Positions 1 through 8,083 of a DNA stretch of 64,000 bases are shown here, in pieces. This DNA comes from Bacteroidetes bacterium HGW-Bacteroidetes-16 (GTDB lineage: Bacteria; Bacteroidota; Bacteroidia; Bacteroidales; F082). Position 1 is the first letter of the stretch. Every line of letters starts with the position of its first letter. Both the position numbers and the translations under genes were made by a program. The stretch covers positions 1 to 64,000 of the forward strand of contig PHDN01000010.1 of assembly GCA_002840975.1 (NCBI GenBank), read 5' to 3'. Under the pieces are notes generated by a model. That model ran no database searches, was not told the origin of the DNA, and saw only the letters and a program-made list of their open reading frames with translations.

Positions 1-60
1 AAAGCCCAACCAACTCAAAAAATGATGGAGCTTATCGCAAAATTAGAGTCACCGCACTAA
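1..60 (+). CDS. C-terminal tail of an unidentified gene (partial)
   Basis: Reading frame 1 is open from the window edge and ends in TAA at 58-60. It encodes 19 residues ending in KLESPH. The tail is too short to name a family. It lies 67 bases before the next start on the same strand and may belong to the same operon as the ABC exporter downstream. It could also be a chance open frame, because only 19 codons are visible. Confidence 0.4.
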   Translation, partial: KAQPTQKMMELIAKLESPH

Positions 61-127
61 AAGGGACAAGTCAGGAAAACGGCTCCAGGATGATTTCCTG
101 ACCGGTAAAAACGTTTAGATTTGCTTT

Positions 128-601
128 ATGAAGACCGCTACCGTAAAAGAATTAAAACTCGAATTAAGCACCCGATCGCCCAAAGAGTTGTTGGAAATAT
201 GTCTTCGGCTATCAAAGTTTAAAAAAGAGAACAAGGAGTTACTGACATACCTACTGTACGAGTCAAACGATGAAGGAGCTTATATACAAGGTGTTAAATT
301 TGAAACAGACCAACAATTTGAAGTAATCAACAACCAGAATTGGTATTTAATTAAGAAAAGCGTCCGCAAGATTTTGCGTACCACCAAGACCTATATCCGG
401 TATTCCAAAAACAAGCAGACCGAAGTAGAATTACTCATCCACTTTTGTACGCGATTAAAGAACATGAAACCTTCCATCAAAAACAATGCTGTTTTAACGA
501 ATCTTTTGGAGCGGCAGGTACAGATGATCAGAAAATCATTGCTTTCGCTGCATGAGGATTTAAGGTATGATTATGAAAGCCTCATGAATGAATTGTTTTA
601 A
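128..601 (+). CDS. Small basic hypothetical protein
   Basis: I do not recognise this 157-residue protein. It is rich in Lys, Leu and Glu and predicted mostly helical, with no signal peptide and no membrane segment, so it should be cytoplasmic. The ATG at 128 is preceded by an AT-rich stretch without a Shine-Dalgarno sequence, as usual in Bacteroidota. It ends 29 bases before the ABC permease gene on the same strand, so the two are probably co-transcribed. A role as partner or regulator of the exporter would be a guess from position only. Confidence 0.75.
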   Translation: MKTATVKELKLELSTRSPKELLEICLRLSKFKKENKELLTYLLYESNDEGAYIQGVKFETDQQFEVINNQNWYLIKKSVRKILRTTKTYIRYSKNKQTEVELLIHFCTRLKNMKPSIKNNAVLTNLLERQVQMIRKSLLSLHEDLRYDYESLMNELF

Positions 602-630
602 ATGATTTCCACACAACCACCAGACAATAA

Positions 631-1578
631 ATGATTGCAGCTTTTTTAAACATCAGAATCAAACAATTCATCCGGGCCATGTCGGGGTTGGGGCTGTTCA
701 GGGTTGTGTTTCTGTCAGGACTCCTGGGATTTGGGGCATTTGTAATTTTCATGCTGAGTTCAGGGGAACCCAATTCCTATTATGTGACGGGCGGAATGGT
801 TCTGATGCTGATAATACTTCATCTGAACCGCCGGGATAAAGCTTTTCTAAAAACTCATTTCAATGCTTACCGACTCCTTTTTTTGGTCGAATACGCACTG
901 ATAGCCTTTCCCATCGCACTTGTTTTGAGTATTCATTCTCAGTGGATTCCATTGCTTTTGTTAATAGCCTCAATCGGTATCGTAACACAACTGGACTACA
1001 AACCAAAGCAAAGAAGTACGAACAGTCTGCTTCAACGCCTCATCCCATCTGCCGGTTTTGAGTGGAAAGCCGGTATCCGGCGGTCATTGTTTTTTATAGT
1101 ACCCCTTTGGTTCATCGGGCTGGGAACTTCTTTTTTTATTGGAAGTGTGCCGATTGTGCTGTTTATTCTTGGAATCATTCCCATCAGCTTTTATGAAAAT
1201 GGAGAGCCCATTCAAATGATTTTATCCTACGAAAAGAACAGCCATCAGTTTCTCTGGTTGAAAATTAAACTGCAACTCATTTTGTATTCCGCCATCACGC
1301 TGCCGCTGATTGGTGCTTTTATCCTCTTTCACACTGAATTCTGGTACATTCCATTCATAGAATATCTGGTTTTCATTACTTTACATATATTTCTCATTCT
1401 TACGAAGTATACTTTCTATCAACCCAACAGCAAATCGCCTGCTGCCTCCATCTTCGCATCCATTGGTGCCCTTGCATCCATTATCGCCGTCTTTTTGCCC
1501 ATTGTCTGGCTGTTGTCCATACGCTTTTATGTTAAATCCGTAAAAAATCTCAATTTCTATTTAGATGATTACAATTAA
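631..1578 (+). CDS. ABC exporter membrane subunit (putative)
   Basis: The 315-residue product is very hydrophobic, with roughly eight to ten membrane segments, for example around residues 23-43, 52-64, 84-102, 107-117, 148-170, 173-187, 214-232 and 272-297. It has no recognisable catalytic motif. The reason to call it a permease is its neighbour: its last 14 bases overlap the start of an ABC ATPase gene. Overlap of this kind usually means translational coupling of subunits of one complex. The substrate cannot be told. ABC exporters with such divergent permeases are common next to regulators in Bacteroidota. Confidence 0.7.
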   Translation: MIAAFLNIRIKQFIRAMSGLGLFRVVFLSGLLGFGAFVIFMLSSGEPNSYYVTGGMVLMLIILHLNRRDKAFLKTHFNAYRLLFLVEYALIAFPIALVLSIHSQWIPLLLLIASIGIVTQLDYKPKQRSTNSLLQRLIPSAGFEWKAGIRRSLFFIVPLWFIGLGTSFFIGSVPIVLFILGIIPISFYENGEPIQMILSYEKNSHQFLWLKIKLQLILYSAITLPLIGAFILFHTEFWYIPFIEYLVFITLHIFLILTKYTFYQPNSKSPAASIFASIGALASIIAVFLPIVWLLSIRFYVKSVKNLNFYLDDYN

Positions 1579-2251
1579 AGACCTGACCGTTTCATACGAA
1601 AAACCCATAAAGGTGATTAACGGACTCAGCCTGTCGCTTGGCGAGGACACCATTCATGGAATTGTGGGCCTGAACGGGTCGGGCAAAACCACCCTGCTAA
1701 ATACGTTGTATGGGATAAAAAAACCGGATGCCGGTGAAATCAGGCACGATGAATCGCCACTGACTAAAAAACTAATGTCGTATCTCGTAACGGAGAACTT
1801 CTTTTACTCAAATATCACAGGCAGGGAATACCTGGGATTGTTTAAAAATCAGGCTTTTGACGAGGACAAATGGAACCAGTTGTTTCTGCTTCCGTTGGAT
1901 CAGATTATTGATGGATATTCAACCGGGATGAAGAAAAAACTGGCGCTGCTGGGCATCTTAAAACAGGACAAACCCATCATGATTCTGGACGAACCTTTCA
2001 ATGGTCTGGACATTGAGACTTGCCGCGTTATCCGGTCCATCCTCCTGCGTTTAAAAGAAAAAGGGAAAACCATTGTCATCACTTCCCACATCATCGAGAC
2101 ACTGACAAACCTGTGCGATTTCATCCACTTTCTGGAAAACGGGGCAATCAAGATCAGCCACGATAAAACAGGGTTTAATGCCTTTGAACGGGAAATTTTC
2201 GAATCCATTGAAAACAGGAATGTTCAGATGATTGATGATTTGATGAAGTAG
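1565..2251 (+). CDS. ABC transporter ATP-binding protein
   Basis: A 228-residue single nucleotide-binding domain. Walker A is GLNGSGKTT (about residues 35-43), the signature is YSTGMKKKL (a variant of LSGGQ with STG in the middle), Walker B is IMILDEP and the switch histidine is in TSHI. The short length and the DrrA/CcmA-like layout fit an exporter ATPase. It overlaps the permease gene by 14 bases, and together they should form one transporter in the inner membrane that couples ATP hydrolysis to export. The substrate is unknown. Confidence 0.92.
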   Translation: MITIKDLTVSYEKPIKVINGLSLSLGEDTIHGIVGLNGSGKTTLLNTLYGIKKPDAGEIRHDESPLTKKLMSYLVTENFFYSNITGREYLGLFKNQAFDEDKWNQLFLLPLDQIIDGYSTGMKKKLALLGILKQDKPIMILDEPFNGLDIETCRVIRSILLRLKEKGKTIVITSHIIETLTNLCDFIHFLENGAIKISHDKTGFNAFEREIFESIENRNVQMIDDLMK

Positions 2252-2390
2252 TTAACAGGAGCTATTAAATTGAACATTTGTTAAAAACTTCAATTTACGA
2301 CTTGTCGTTATTACACATTTATATTTTATCTATATTTACCCATTGATAGTATTTAGTTTTCGGAGTGTAGCCTGATTAATCCACCTAATA

Positions 2391-3725
2391 ATGAACCAAC
2401 TAAAATTCGAATATAAAATCACTGCCGCCTACCTGATCATTGGCGGATTGTGGATATTATTCTCCGATGAGGTACTCTTTTCCTTTATTCAGGATGCTGA
2501 TTTGCTTTCGGAAGCACAAACCTACAAAGGATGGTTTTATGTGATCATTACCGCCGCGTTGTTTTACTCATTCCTGAAAAAACACCTCGAAAAACTGCGT
2601 TATGCCGAATTGAAAGCCAAGGAAAGCGACCGGCTTCAAAGTGCTTTTCTACAGAATATCTCGCATGAAATCCGCACACCAATGAACGGCATCATTGGAT
2701 TTTCAACCCTGCTCAACAACGATCAACTCTCTGATAACCAAAAGCAACACTACCTGGAAATTATTACCCGAAGCTCAAACCAATTGCTCAGTATCATTAA
2801 CGATGTACTCGATATTTCACTCATCGAAACAGGTAATATACAAGCATATAACGAGAGTTTTTCGCTTAATGAACTGTTGGATGAGCTTTATTATGAGAGG
2901 AATCAGTTTATGAAAGATGGAGTTTCCCTTACACTATCCAAAGGATTGTCTGACGCACAAAGCATGATCATGTCGGACGAACTGAAGGTCAGACAGATAA
3001 TGAATAATCTTTTGAACAATGCCATTAAATTTACCGATGAAGGATTCATCAATTTCGGGTATCAGCTAAAAAACAATGAGCTGGAATTTTTTGTCCACGA
3101 CAGTGGGATTGGAATTGCCACCGATTTGCACGATAAAATATTTAACCGCTTCCATAAAGCCGAGATCGAAATTACAAGATTGTACGAAGGCATTGGTCTG
3201 GGACTGGCTATCTGTAAGGGAAATATAGATTTGCTGGGTGGCCGGATATGGGTTGAATCCGTATTGACCAAAGGATCCACTTTTTATTTTACCATACCGT
3301 ACCTGCTTTCAAAACGAACTGAAATTCAGAAATCAAGTAAATCAAATACACCCGAAATCAATCCAACCATCCACATTCTGGTAGTGGAAGACGACCAAAC
3401 CAATTATCAATATATTAAAGAGATTTTAACAGACCTGGGATATCCCGTTTATCCGGCTTTTAATGGAAAAGAAGCCCTGGAACTCTGTTTTAAACACAGG
3501 AAAATCAAGATGATCCTGATGGACATCAAACTGCCGGTGATGAATGGACTAGAAGCGACCAAACTGATTAAAAAGGAGTTCCCTGAAATGATCATCATTG
3601 CCCAAACAGCTTTTACAGAAAACGAGCATATAAAATTTGACCGTGATGCAGGTTTTGACGGCTACCTTTCTAAACCTTTTAGTAAAGAACAATTAATCAA
3701 TATGATAAAAATTCATGAGAAATAA
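2391..3725 (+). CDS. Hybrid sensor histidine kinase with C-terminal receiver
   Basis: The 444-residue protein starts with two membrane helices (about 11-27 and 46-62) separated by a short loop. This N-terminus (GGLWILFSD, then YKGWFYV) is often seen in membrane-bound sensor kinases. There follows a HisKA domain with phospho-acceptor His92 in SHEIRTPMNG, a HATPase domain with N-box NNLLNNAIKFT, and G-boxes DSGIGIA and GIGLGLAICKG. A receiver domain ends the protein, with phospho-acceptor Asp378 in LMDIKLPVMNG. It has no DNA-binding output, so it probably passes phosphate on or acts on a partner. Its end overlaps the next gene by 11 bases, which couples it to a lipoprotein. Confidence 0.93.
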   Translation: MNQLKFEYKITAAYLIIGGLWILFSDEVLFSFIQDADLLSEAQTYKGWFYVIITAALFYSFLKKHLEKLRYAELKAKESDRLQSAFLQNISHEIRTPMNGIIGFSTLLNNDQLSDNQKQHYLEIITRSSNQLLSIINDVLDISLIETGNIQAYNESFSLNELLDELYYERNQFMKDGVSLTLSKGLSDAQSMIMSDELKVRQIMNNLLNNAIKFTDEGFINFGYQLKNNELEFFVHDSGIGIATDLHDKIFNRFHKAEIEITRLYEGIGLGLAICKGNIDLLGGRIWVESVLTKGSTFYFTIPYLLSKRTEIQKSSKSNTPEINPTIHILVVEDDQTNYQYIKEILTDLGYPVYPAFNGKEALELCFKHRKIKMILMDIKLPVMNGLEATKLIKKEFPEMIIIAQTAFTENEHIKFDRDAGFDGYLSKPFSKEQLINMIKIHEK

Positions 3726-4500
3726 ATTACTGAGTCTCTTTGCCTTAATATTCATGCTGGCTTCGTGCCAATTGGCCAAATCACCCATCGAAATTGCAAG
3801 CCAAACCACCCGATCCATCGACACCATTGGCAGCATTACCTATCGTCAGTCACTCGTTCGGGGAATAACCTCGGGTTTCGAAGAGCCAATACCTTCAATA
3901 AGAGATTTTTATTATGAGCAACTTGCCGGAGATTCGGTGATTGGTGCGAAAGCACATATTTATTATTACGACAGCAACTTTGTGGTCATTCATGAAGACA
4001 TTTATGACGGCAACCGCCTGATCAGAACATTAAAAAAGGACACAACGGCACTGGTATTTGATTTGTTGAAATATCCCGAATTCAGAAAAAAAACATTCTG
4101 GAGCAAGCTTACGCCCTACACCATCCGATATATGCTGAACTATGCCATGCAACACAAAGATCATTACAAAATAGTTCTGGGTAACGACACCACCATAAGC
4201 GGAGTAGTATGTTATTCATTGAGGACCATTTTGGAAGGAGGCGCGTTGATTCCGGGCATGAATAAAATGACCCTCGACACCAACCGGACCGAAACCATGT
4301 ACTTGTTTATCAACAAGAAAAACCTATACCCTCAAATGGTCAGGATGGAGATTGTTTTTCATTCCAATCCCGATAAAGTGTATTATTCCAACCATTTGTT
4401 CAGCAACATCAGGTTTAATCCCATCCTGAACGACACCCTGTTCAACACTTCGGATGAAGTAACAAAAGGTTATAAAATTACCGAAAGAAAGCCTTATTAA
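3715..4500 (+). CDS. Lipoprotein of unknown function coupled to the hybrid kinase
   Basis: The 261-residue product has a lipoprotein signal: basic MRNK, a hydrophobic stretch, then the lipobox LASC with Cys19. The mature part is a predicted beta-rich soluble domain with repeated short motifs containing Tyr, Asp and Thr. I do not recognise a named family; the general look is that of Bacteroidota outer-membrane-associated lipoproteins. The start overlaps the kinase gene by 11 bases, so the two are almost certainly made together. Being a sensor accessory protein is an inference from this overlap only. Confidence 0.8.
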   Translation: MRNKLLSLFALIFMLASCQLAKSPIEIASQTTRSIDTIGSITYRQSLVRGITSGFEEPIPSIRDFYYEQLAGDSVIGAKAHIYYYDSNFVVIHEDIYDGNRLIRTLKKDTTALVFDLLKYPEFRKKTFWSKLTPYTIRYMLNYAMQHKDHYKIVLGNDTTISGVVCYSLRTILEGGALIPGMNKMTLDTNRTETMYLFINKKNLYPQMVRMEIVFHSNPDKVYYSNHLFSNIRFNPILNDTLFNTSDEVTKGYKITERKPY

Positions 4501-4555
4501 GCCATAAAAAACTGACCATCCGATAGAGAAACTGCCTTTTGGAAAATTAATCGAC

Positions 4556-4589
4556 AAAAAAATCGCCGGCCTGATTCAGTCCGGCGATT
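4556..4589 (-). terminator. Rho-independent terminator of the secreted-protein gene
   Basis: A perfect 9-bp stem, AATCGCCGG (4561-4569) with CCGGCGATT (4581-4589), encloses an 11-base loop. The A-run just before it on the plus strand (about 4555-4562) becomes the U-run for minus-strand transcripts. It therefore ends the gene at 4618-5541. It has no T-run on the plus-strand side. Confidence 0.85.
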
Positions 4590-4617
4590 CCTGCAATGAA
4601 AAAAAACATGATATTGA

Positions 4618-5541
4618 TTACAGCTCAACACGTTGTGTAACTGAAGCATTTTTCTGAACCATCTGGATAAAGTACGTTCCGGGTTGCTTGGCACTCAGAT
4701 CGATGGTTAGTTGATATACATCACCAACCATCTCAGGTTTTCCGGTGTAAACCTTGTCGCCAAAGTAATTATAAACAGTCACTTTTGTGGAACGATTGTC
4801 ATCTTTTGGCATAAACCGAAGGGTGATCACACCACCACGGTTGTCAATGTCCAGGGTAGTGAGCACCAGCTGATCGGGTTGACATTTAATTCCGGCATCA
4901 CGCAATTCTTCCTGTGAAGCCACCCCGTCATCGTCAAATCCGCCATGAAAAAAGTACCTGTTTCCCGGATGTTCAGGATGCATGGGACGTGGTGGTTTTG
5001 GAGGCCGTGGAGGCATACTAACCCATTTCATTCTCTCTCCATTCATCAACTCCATTTCTCTTTCCACATCTTCACGCTGACGCATGGCTTCCTCCACCTG
5101 TCTTTCGATGTCTTCGTTTAAGCCTTCCATATTTTCTTTATCCAGGTTGAATTCAAATTCCATGTTTCGGACGTCTTTATCCACCCAATGCCTTACTTTA
5201 TGGTTAAATGCCGGTGAAGATATCATCGAAATATCATCATCTCCCGTAAATACCATCACCTTATAGGGACGTCCGGTTGAATCGGAGCCATTGGCAGACA
5301 GCTCAATAGAAATCGTTTTGCTTTGGGGCGAATCAACATCCGCCACCTTATCGATCAACAACTTGATATCTTGCTCCATGTCACCCTTTGAGGTGAAAAC
5401 GGTATCAAAAGTGGTCGTTTTTCCATCCACCACCTTGACCAACTTAACTTTTACCTCCTTTTTTTCATCCACCTGGGCATAAATGAATGCCGGGACAACA
5501 AGCAGGAAAATCATCAAATAAAATAGGTTTACTTTTTTCAT
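4618..5541 (-). CDS. Secreted proline-rich protein with T9SS-type C-terminus
   Basis: A 307-residue exported protein: signal peptide MKKVNLFYLMIFLLVVPAFIYAQ, then a domain with many Asp and Lys, and an acidic helical stretch around residues 135-165. A proline-rich linker follows (PPRPPKPPRP, near 178). The last 70 or so residues look like a type A T9SS sorting domain: a beta-sandwich with VYNYFGDKVY and PGTYFIQM, ending in QRVEL, although the usual PNP start is missing. It should be sent to the cell surface or medium. It faces away from the kinase/regulator pair, and the shared 149-bp region holds a probable regulator array. The function is unknown. Confidence 0.85.
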   Translation of the reverse strand: MKKVNLFYLMIFLLVVPAFIYAQVDEKKEVKVKLVKVVDGKTTTFDTVFTSKGDMEQDIKLLIDKVADVDSPQSKTISIELSANGSDSTGRPYKVMVFTGDDDISMISSPAFNHKVRHWVDKDVRNMEFEFNLDKENMEGLNEDIERQVEEAMRQREDVEREMELMNGERMKWVSMPPRPPKPPRPMHPEHPGNRYFFHGGFDDDGVASQEELRDAGIKCQPDQLVLTTLDIDNRGGVITLRFMPKDDNRSTKVTVYNYFGDKVYTGKPEMVGDVYQLTIDLSAKQPGTYFIQMVQKNASVTQRVEL

Positions 5542-5572
5542 TTTTTAAAGTTTTAAATACTTCACAAAACTA

Positions 5573-5630
5573 GGTTACGCCCTTTTCGATAAAGGTTAAC
5601 AGGGGTTAAAAAAGGTTAACATCAGGTTAA
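5573..5630. promoter_or_regulatory. Phased GGTTAA direct-repeat array (probable response-regulator operator)
   Basis: GGTTAA occurs at 5594, 5604, 5614 and 5625 and a near copy, GGTTAC, at 5573. The spacings are 21, 10, 10 and 11 bases, which puts all copies on one face of the helix. Tandem direct repeats one helical turn apart are the usual site shape for OmpR/PhoB-type regulators. The array lies between a secreted-protein gene and the operon encoding such a regulator (7376-8083), so autoregulation and control of the divergent gene are the simplest reading. The binding itself is inferred. Confidence 0.65.
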
Positions 5631-5639
5631 AGTATGATC

Positions 5640-5653
5640 ACAATGTACATTGT
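5640..5653. promoter_or_regulatory. 14-bp perfect palindrome upstream of the kinase gene
   Basis: ACAATGTACATTGT is a perfect 14-base palindrome. It lies ten bases downstream of the last GGTTAA box and five bases upstream of the -7 box of the kinase gene, so a dimeric protein bound here would sit in the core promoter. No specific regulator can be named. A palindrome of this length may also occur by chance. Confidence 0.35.
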
Positions 5654-5658
5654 TTCAT

Positions 5659-5666
5659 TAGCTTTG
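5659..5666 (+). promoter_or_regulatory. Bacteroidota -7 box for the kinase/regulator operon
   Basis: TAGCTTTG matches the Bacteroidota -7 consensus TAnnTTTG exactly and lies 24 bases before the TTG start at 5691. There is no clear TTTG -33 element at the usual distance. The GGTTAA box at 5625-5630 lies near -43 to -48 instead, as expected for an activator-dependent promoter. Confidence 0.6.
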
Positions 5667-5690
5667 CTCAAAATCTCAAATTAACGGTAG

Positions 5691-7379
5691 TTGAAAAAAC
5701 GTTTTAACCTGATTGTCCTTTTTATGTCGGTCAGCCTGGCAGGAATTATTTTCACCCAGGCATTGTGGATCAGGCATGCCATGAAAATGGAAGCCTCCAG
5801 ATTTGAGAAATCGGCCCATGAGGCCATGCTGGAAAGCATCGACAACTGGGGCCGATTCGACAGGTTTTCGTTTATTAAAGATAAGATGAACCTGCCTCCT
5901 CCTCCACCTGCAAGGCCGGTACGTCCAGCCAGAACTTTTTACAGTGTTACTCCCGGAGCCAACAGTCGTGTGTCGGTGGAAGTGGATACGGTTGTAAGTC
6001 AGCATGGTTCAACAAGCCATGTCATCAGCATCACTTCCAAAAACAAAGTGAGCACACAGGCAACTGTCAATATGGATTCTATTCATAACAACTTTCAATT
6101 CGATTATGATCTGGAATGGGTATCTGACTCTGAACCAGATGTTGTAATGGTTACAAATAAGGATCCGCAATTTTTTGAACTGCAGAGAATACACGACAGT
6201 ATTCGGCATAAAATGGATGAACACAGTCTCAGGGCGGAAGAAGAAAAAGCCAGGGTGATAGAGGAAAAGCTGGAGCTATTCAACAAAAACATGGAAGAAT
6301 GGGTGGTGGAATACGGCTTCGACCCGAATAAAATGCTGAAATATTTTCCTGTTTCCAACCTGGACACGCTGCTTCGAAATGCCCTGTTTTCAAGAGGCAT
6401 CGACCTGCCTTTTTACTATCAGGTTGTGCAGGAGACAGGCGATTCTGTTCATGTAATTTCCTCCACCAAGGACGCACCGGCAGAGTTGAAAACTGCCTTC
6501 AAAGTCAATCTGTTTCCCGACGATTTCTTCCGCAAAAACATGTACCTGCTGTTAAGTTTTCCCTCCAAAAACAGCTACATCTTCAAATCGCTCACCTTAC
6601 TTATCAGCGGAAGTGTAGTCTTTACCCTCATTATCCTCACCACCTTCTGGTTTACTGTTTTTTATATGCTGAAGCAGAAAAAAATGTCGCAGATAAAAAC
6701 CGATTTCATCAACAACATGACTCATGAGTTTAAAACGCCCATTGCCACCATCGCTCTGGCTGCGGATGCCCTTTCTTCACCCAAGGTCTTCGGGCAAACC
6801 GATCCCACCAACTATTATCTGGGCATCATCCGGCAGGAAAATAAACGCATGAACAGTCAGGTAGAAAAAGTACTTCAAATGGCTTTGATTGAAAGAGGAA
6901 ATATCCACATCGAACCACAACCCATGAATGCACACGAAGCCATTGAGCATACCATTGAAGTGCTGCAACTTTCGGCACAGCAAAAAAACGGGCGCATCAT
7001 TTCTGTCCTGCGTGCTTCCTGTGATCAGCTCCTGGCCGATGAAGTACATTTTGCCAACTTAATGAACAATTTGCTTGATAATGCCATCAAATACACCGAA
7101 AAACCACCTGAGATTGTGGTTGAAACCTACAATCAGCAAAACTCACTGATTATCAGGGTAGCCGATAATGGTGTGGGCATGACCAAAGAAGTACAGCAGC
7201 ACATTTTCGATCAGTTTTACCGCCGGCCAAGCGGCAACATACACAATGTAAAAGGCTTCGGACTTGGATTGAGTTATGTAAAAGCCATTGTGACCGCTCA
7301 TGGCGGAACCATCCGGGTACACAGCGAACCCGGAAATGGCAGTATCTTTACCCTGACTTTTAATTGCTACAAATCATGA
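5691..7379 (+). CDS. Sensor histidine kinase with large periplasmic domain
   Basis: A 562-residue membrane kinase. An N-terminal membrane helix (about 7-26) and a second one near 305-327 enclose a periplasmic sensor region of about 275 residues. That region carries a proline-rich stretch (PPPPPARPVRP) and a charged helical segment around 180-210. The catalytic core has His345 in THEFKTPIATI, the N-box NNLLDNAIKYT, and G-boxes DNGVGM and GFGLGLSYVKA. The start must be the TTG at 5691: an in-frame TAG directly precedes it, and the residues that follow, MKKRFN, look like a normal export start. The gene overlaps the response regulator by four bases (ATGA). Confidence 0.93.
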   Translation: MKKRFNLIVLFMSVSLAGIIFTQALWIRHAMKMEASRFEKSAHEAMLESIDNWGRFDRFSFIKDKMNLPPPPPARPVRPARTFYSVTPGANSRVSVEVDTVVSQHGSTSHVISITSKNKVSTQATVNMDSIHNNFQFDYDLEWVSDSEPDVVMVTNKDPQFFELQRIHDSIRHKMDEHSLRAEEEKARVIEEKLELFNKNMEEWVVEYGFDPNKMLKYFPVSNLDTLLRNALFSRGIDLPFYYQVVQETGDSVHVISSTKDAPAELKTAFKVNLFPDDFFRKNMYLLLSFPSKNSYIFKSLTLLISGSVVFTLIILTTFWFTVFYMLKQKKMSQIKTDFINNMTHEFKTPIATIALAADALSSPKVFGQTDPTNYYLGIIRQENKRMNSQVEKVLQMALIERGNIHIEPQPMNAHEAIEHTIEVLQLSAQQKNGRIISVLRASCDQLLADEVHFANLMNNLLDNAIKYTEKPPEIVVETYNQQNSLIIRVADNGVGMTKEVQQHIFDQFYRRPSGNIHNVKGFGLGLSYVKAIVTAHGGTIRVHSEPGNGSIFTLTFNCYKS

Positions 7380-8083
7380 CCAACGAACCTTACCTGCTCC
7401 TTGTAGAAGATGATGTTAATTTTGGTTCTGTGCTCAAGAGCTACCTCGAACTAAATGATTTTAAGGTAGATTGGGTTTCGGATGGAAAGGATGCCAACGA
7501 AAAATTCATCCGGGGGAATTACCAGTTGATATTGCTTGATGTGATGCTTCCCAACCTGGATGGGTTCTCCATCGCAAAACAAATTAAGGCATCGGGCCGC
7601 AACACCCCCTTTATTTTTATTACCGCCAAAACCCTGCGCGAAGATGTGGTTGCCGGCTATAAAACCGGGGCCGACGATTACATCACCAAACCATTCGATT
7701 CGGAGATCCTGTTATACAAAATCAAAGCCGTGCTCAGCAGGCATCAAAATAATCCCGAAACAGGCTCCCTAACAGGAATCCTGACCCTTGGCCATTTTTT
7801 ATTTAACTACCGGTCGAGGAAACTCACCAATCAACAGAACAACCACAGCACCTCGCTCACACCCAAGGAAAGCGAACTGCTTTATTTGTTGATCATGCAA
7901 CAAGGAGAACTGCTTTCCAAGGTAGTGGCGCTTAACAAAATCTGGGGCAACGCCAATTATTTCACCACCCGCAGCATGGATGTGTACATCACCAAGCTCC
8001 GAAAACACTTATCTTCAGATACTTCCATCCAGATCATCACCATTCATAGAGATGGTTACCGGCTGGTAACCGAAGGCAAATGA
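7376..8083 (+). CDS. OmpR-family response regulator
   Basis: A 235-residue two-domain regulator. The receiver domain (about 1-120) has the acidic pair EDD (11-13), phospho-acceptor Asp55 in LLDVMLP, and the conserved Lys in TKPFDSEIL. The C-terminal winged helix (about 140-233) shows TPKESELLYLL and the recognition-helix region SMDVYITKLRKHL, followed by the wing motif IHRDGYRLV. The ATG at 7376 overlaps the kinase stop codon as ATGA; an upstream TTG is a less likely start. It should be phosphorylated by the kinase encoded just upstream, and is a good candidate to bind the GGTTAA array. Confidence 0.93.
   Translation: MTNEPYLLLVEDDVNFGSVLKSYLELNDFKVDWVSDGKDANEKFIRGNYQLILLDVMLPNLDGFSIAKQIKASGRNTPFIFITAKTLREDVVAGYKTGADDYITKPFDSEILLYKIKAVLSRHQNNPETGSLTGILTLGHFLFNYRSRKLTNQQNNHSTSLTPKESELLYLLIMQQGELLSKVVALNKIWGNANYFTTRSMDVYITKLRKHLSSDTSIQIITIHRDGYRLVTEGK

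Noticed and set aside
2306-2320. The 15-base sequence GTTATTACACATTTA shared with 35107-35121, upstream of two unrelated genes
   Set aside because: One or two such exact 15-mers are expected by chance in an AT-rich 64-kb window, and no symmetry or promoter consensus explains it.
5573-5630. The GGTTAA array as a CRISPR array
   Set aside because: The repeats are only six bases long and spaced by 4-5 bases, with no spacers of CRISPR length and no cas genes.
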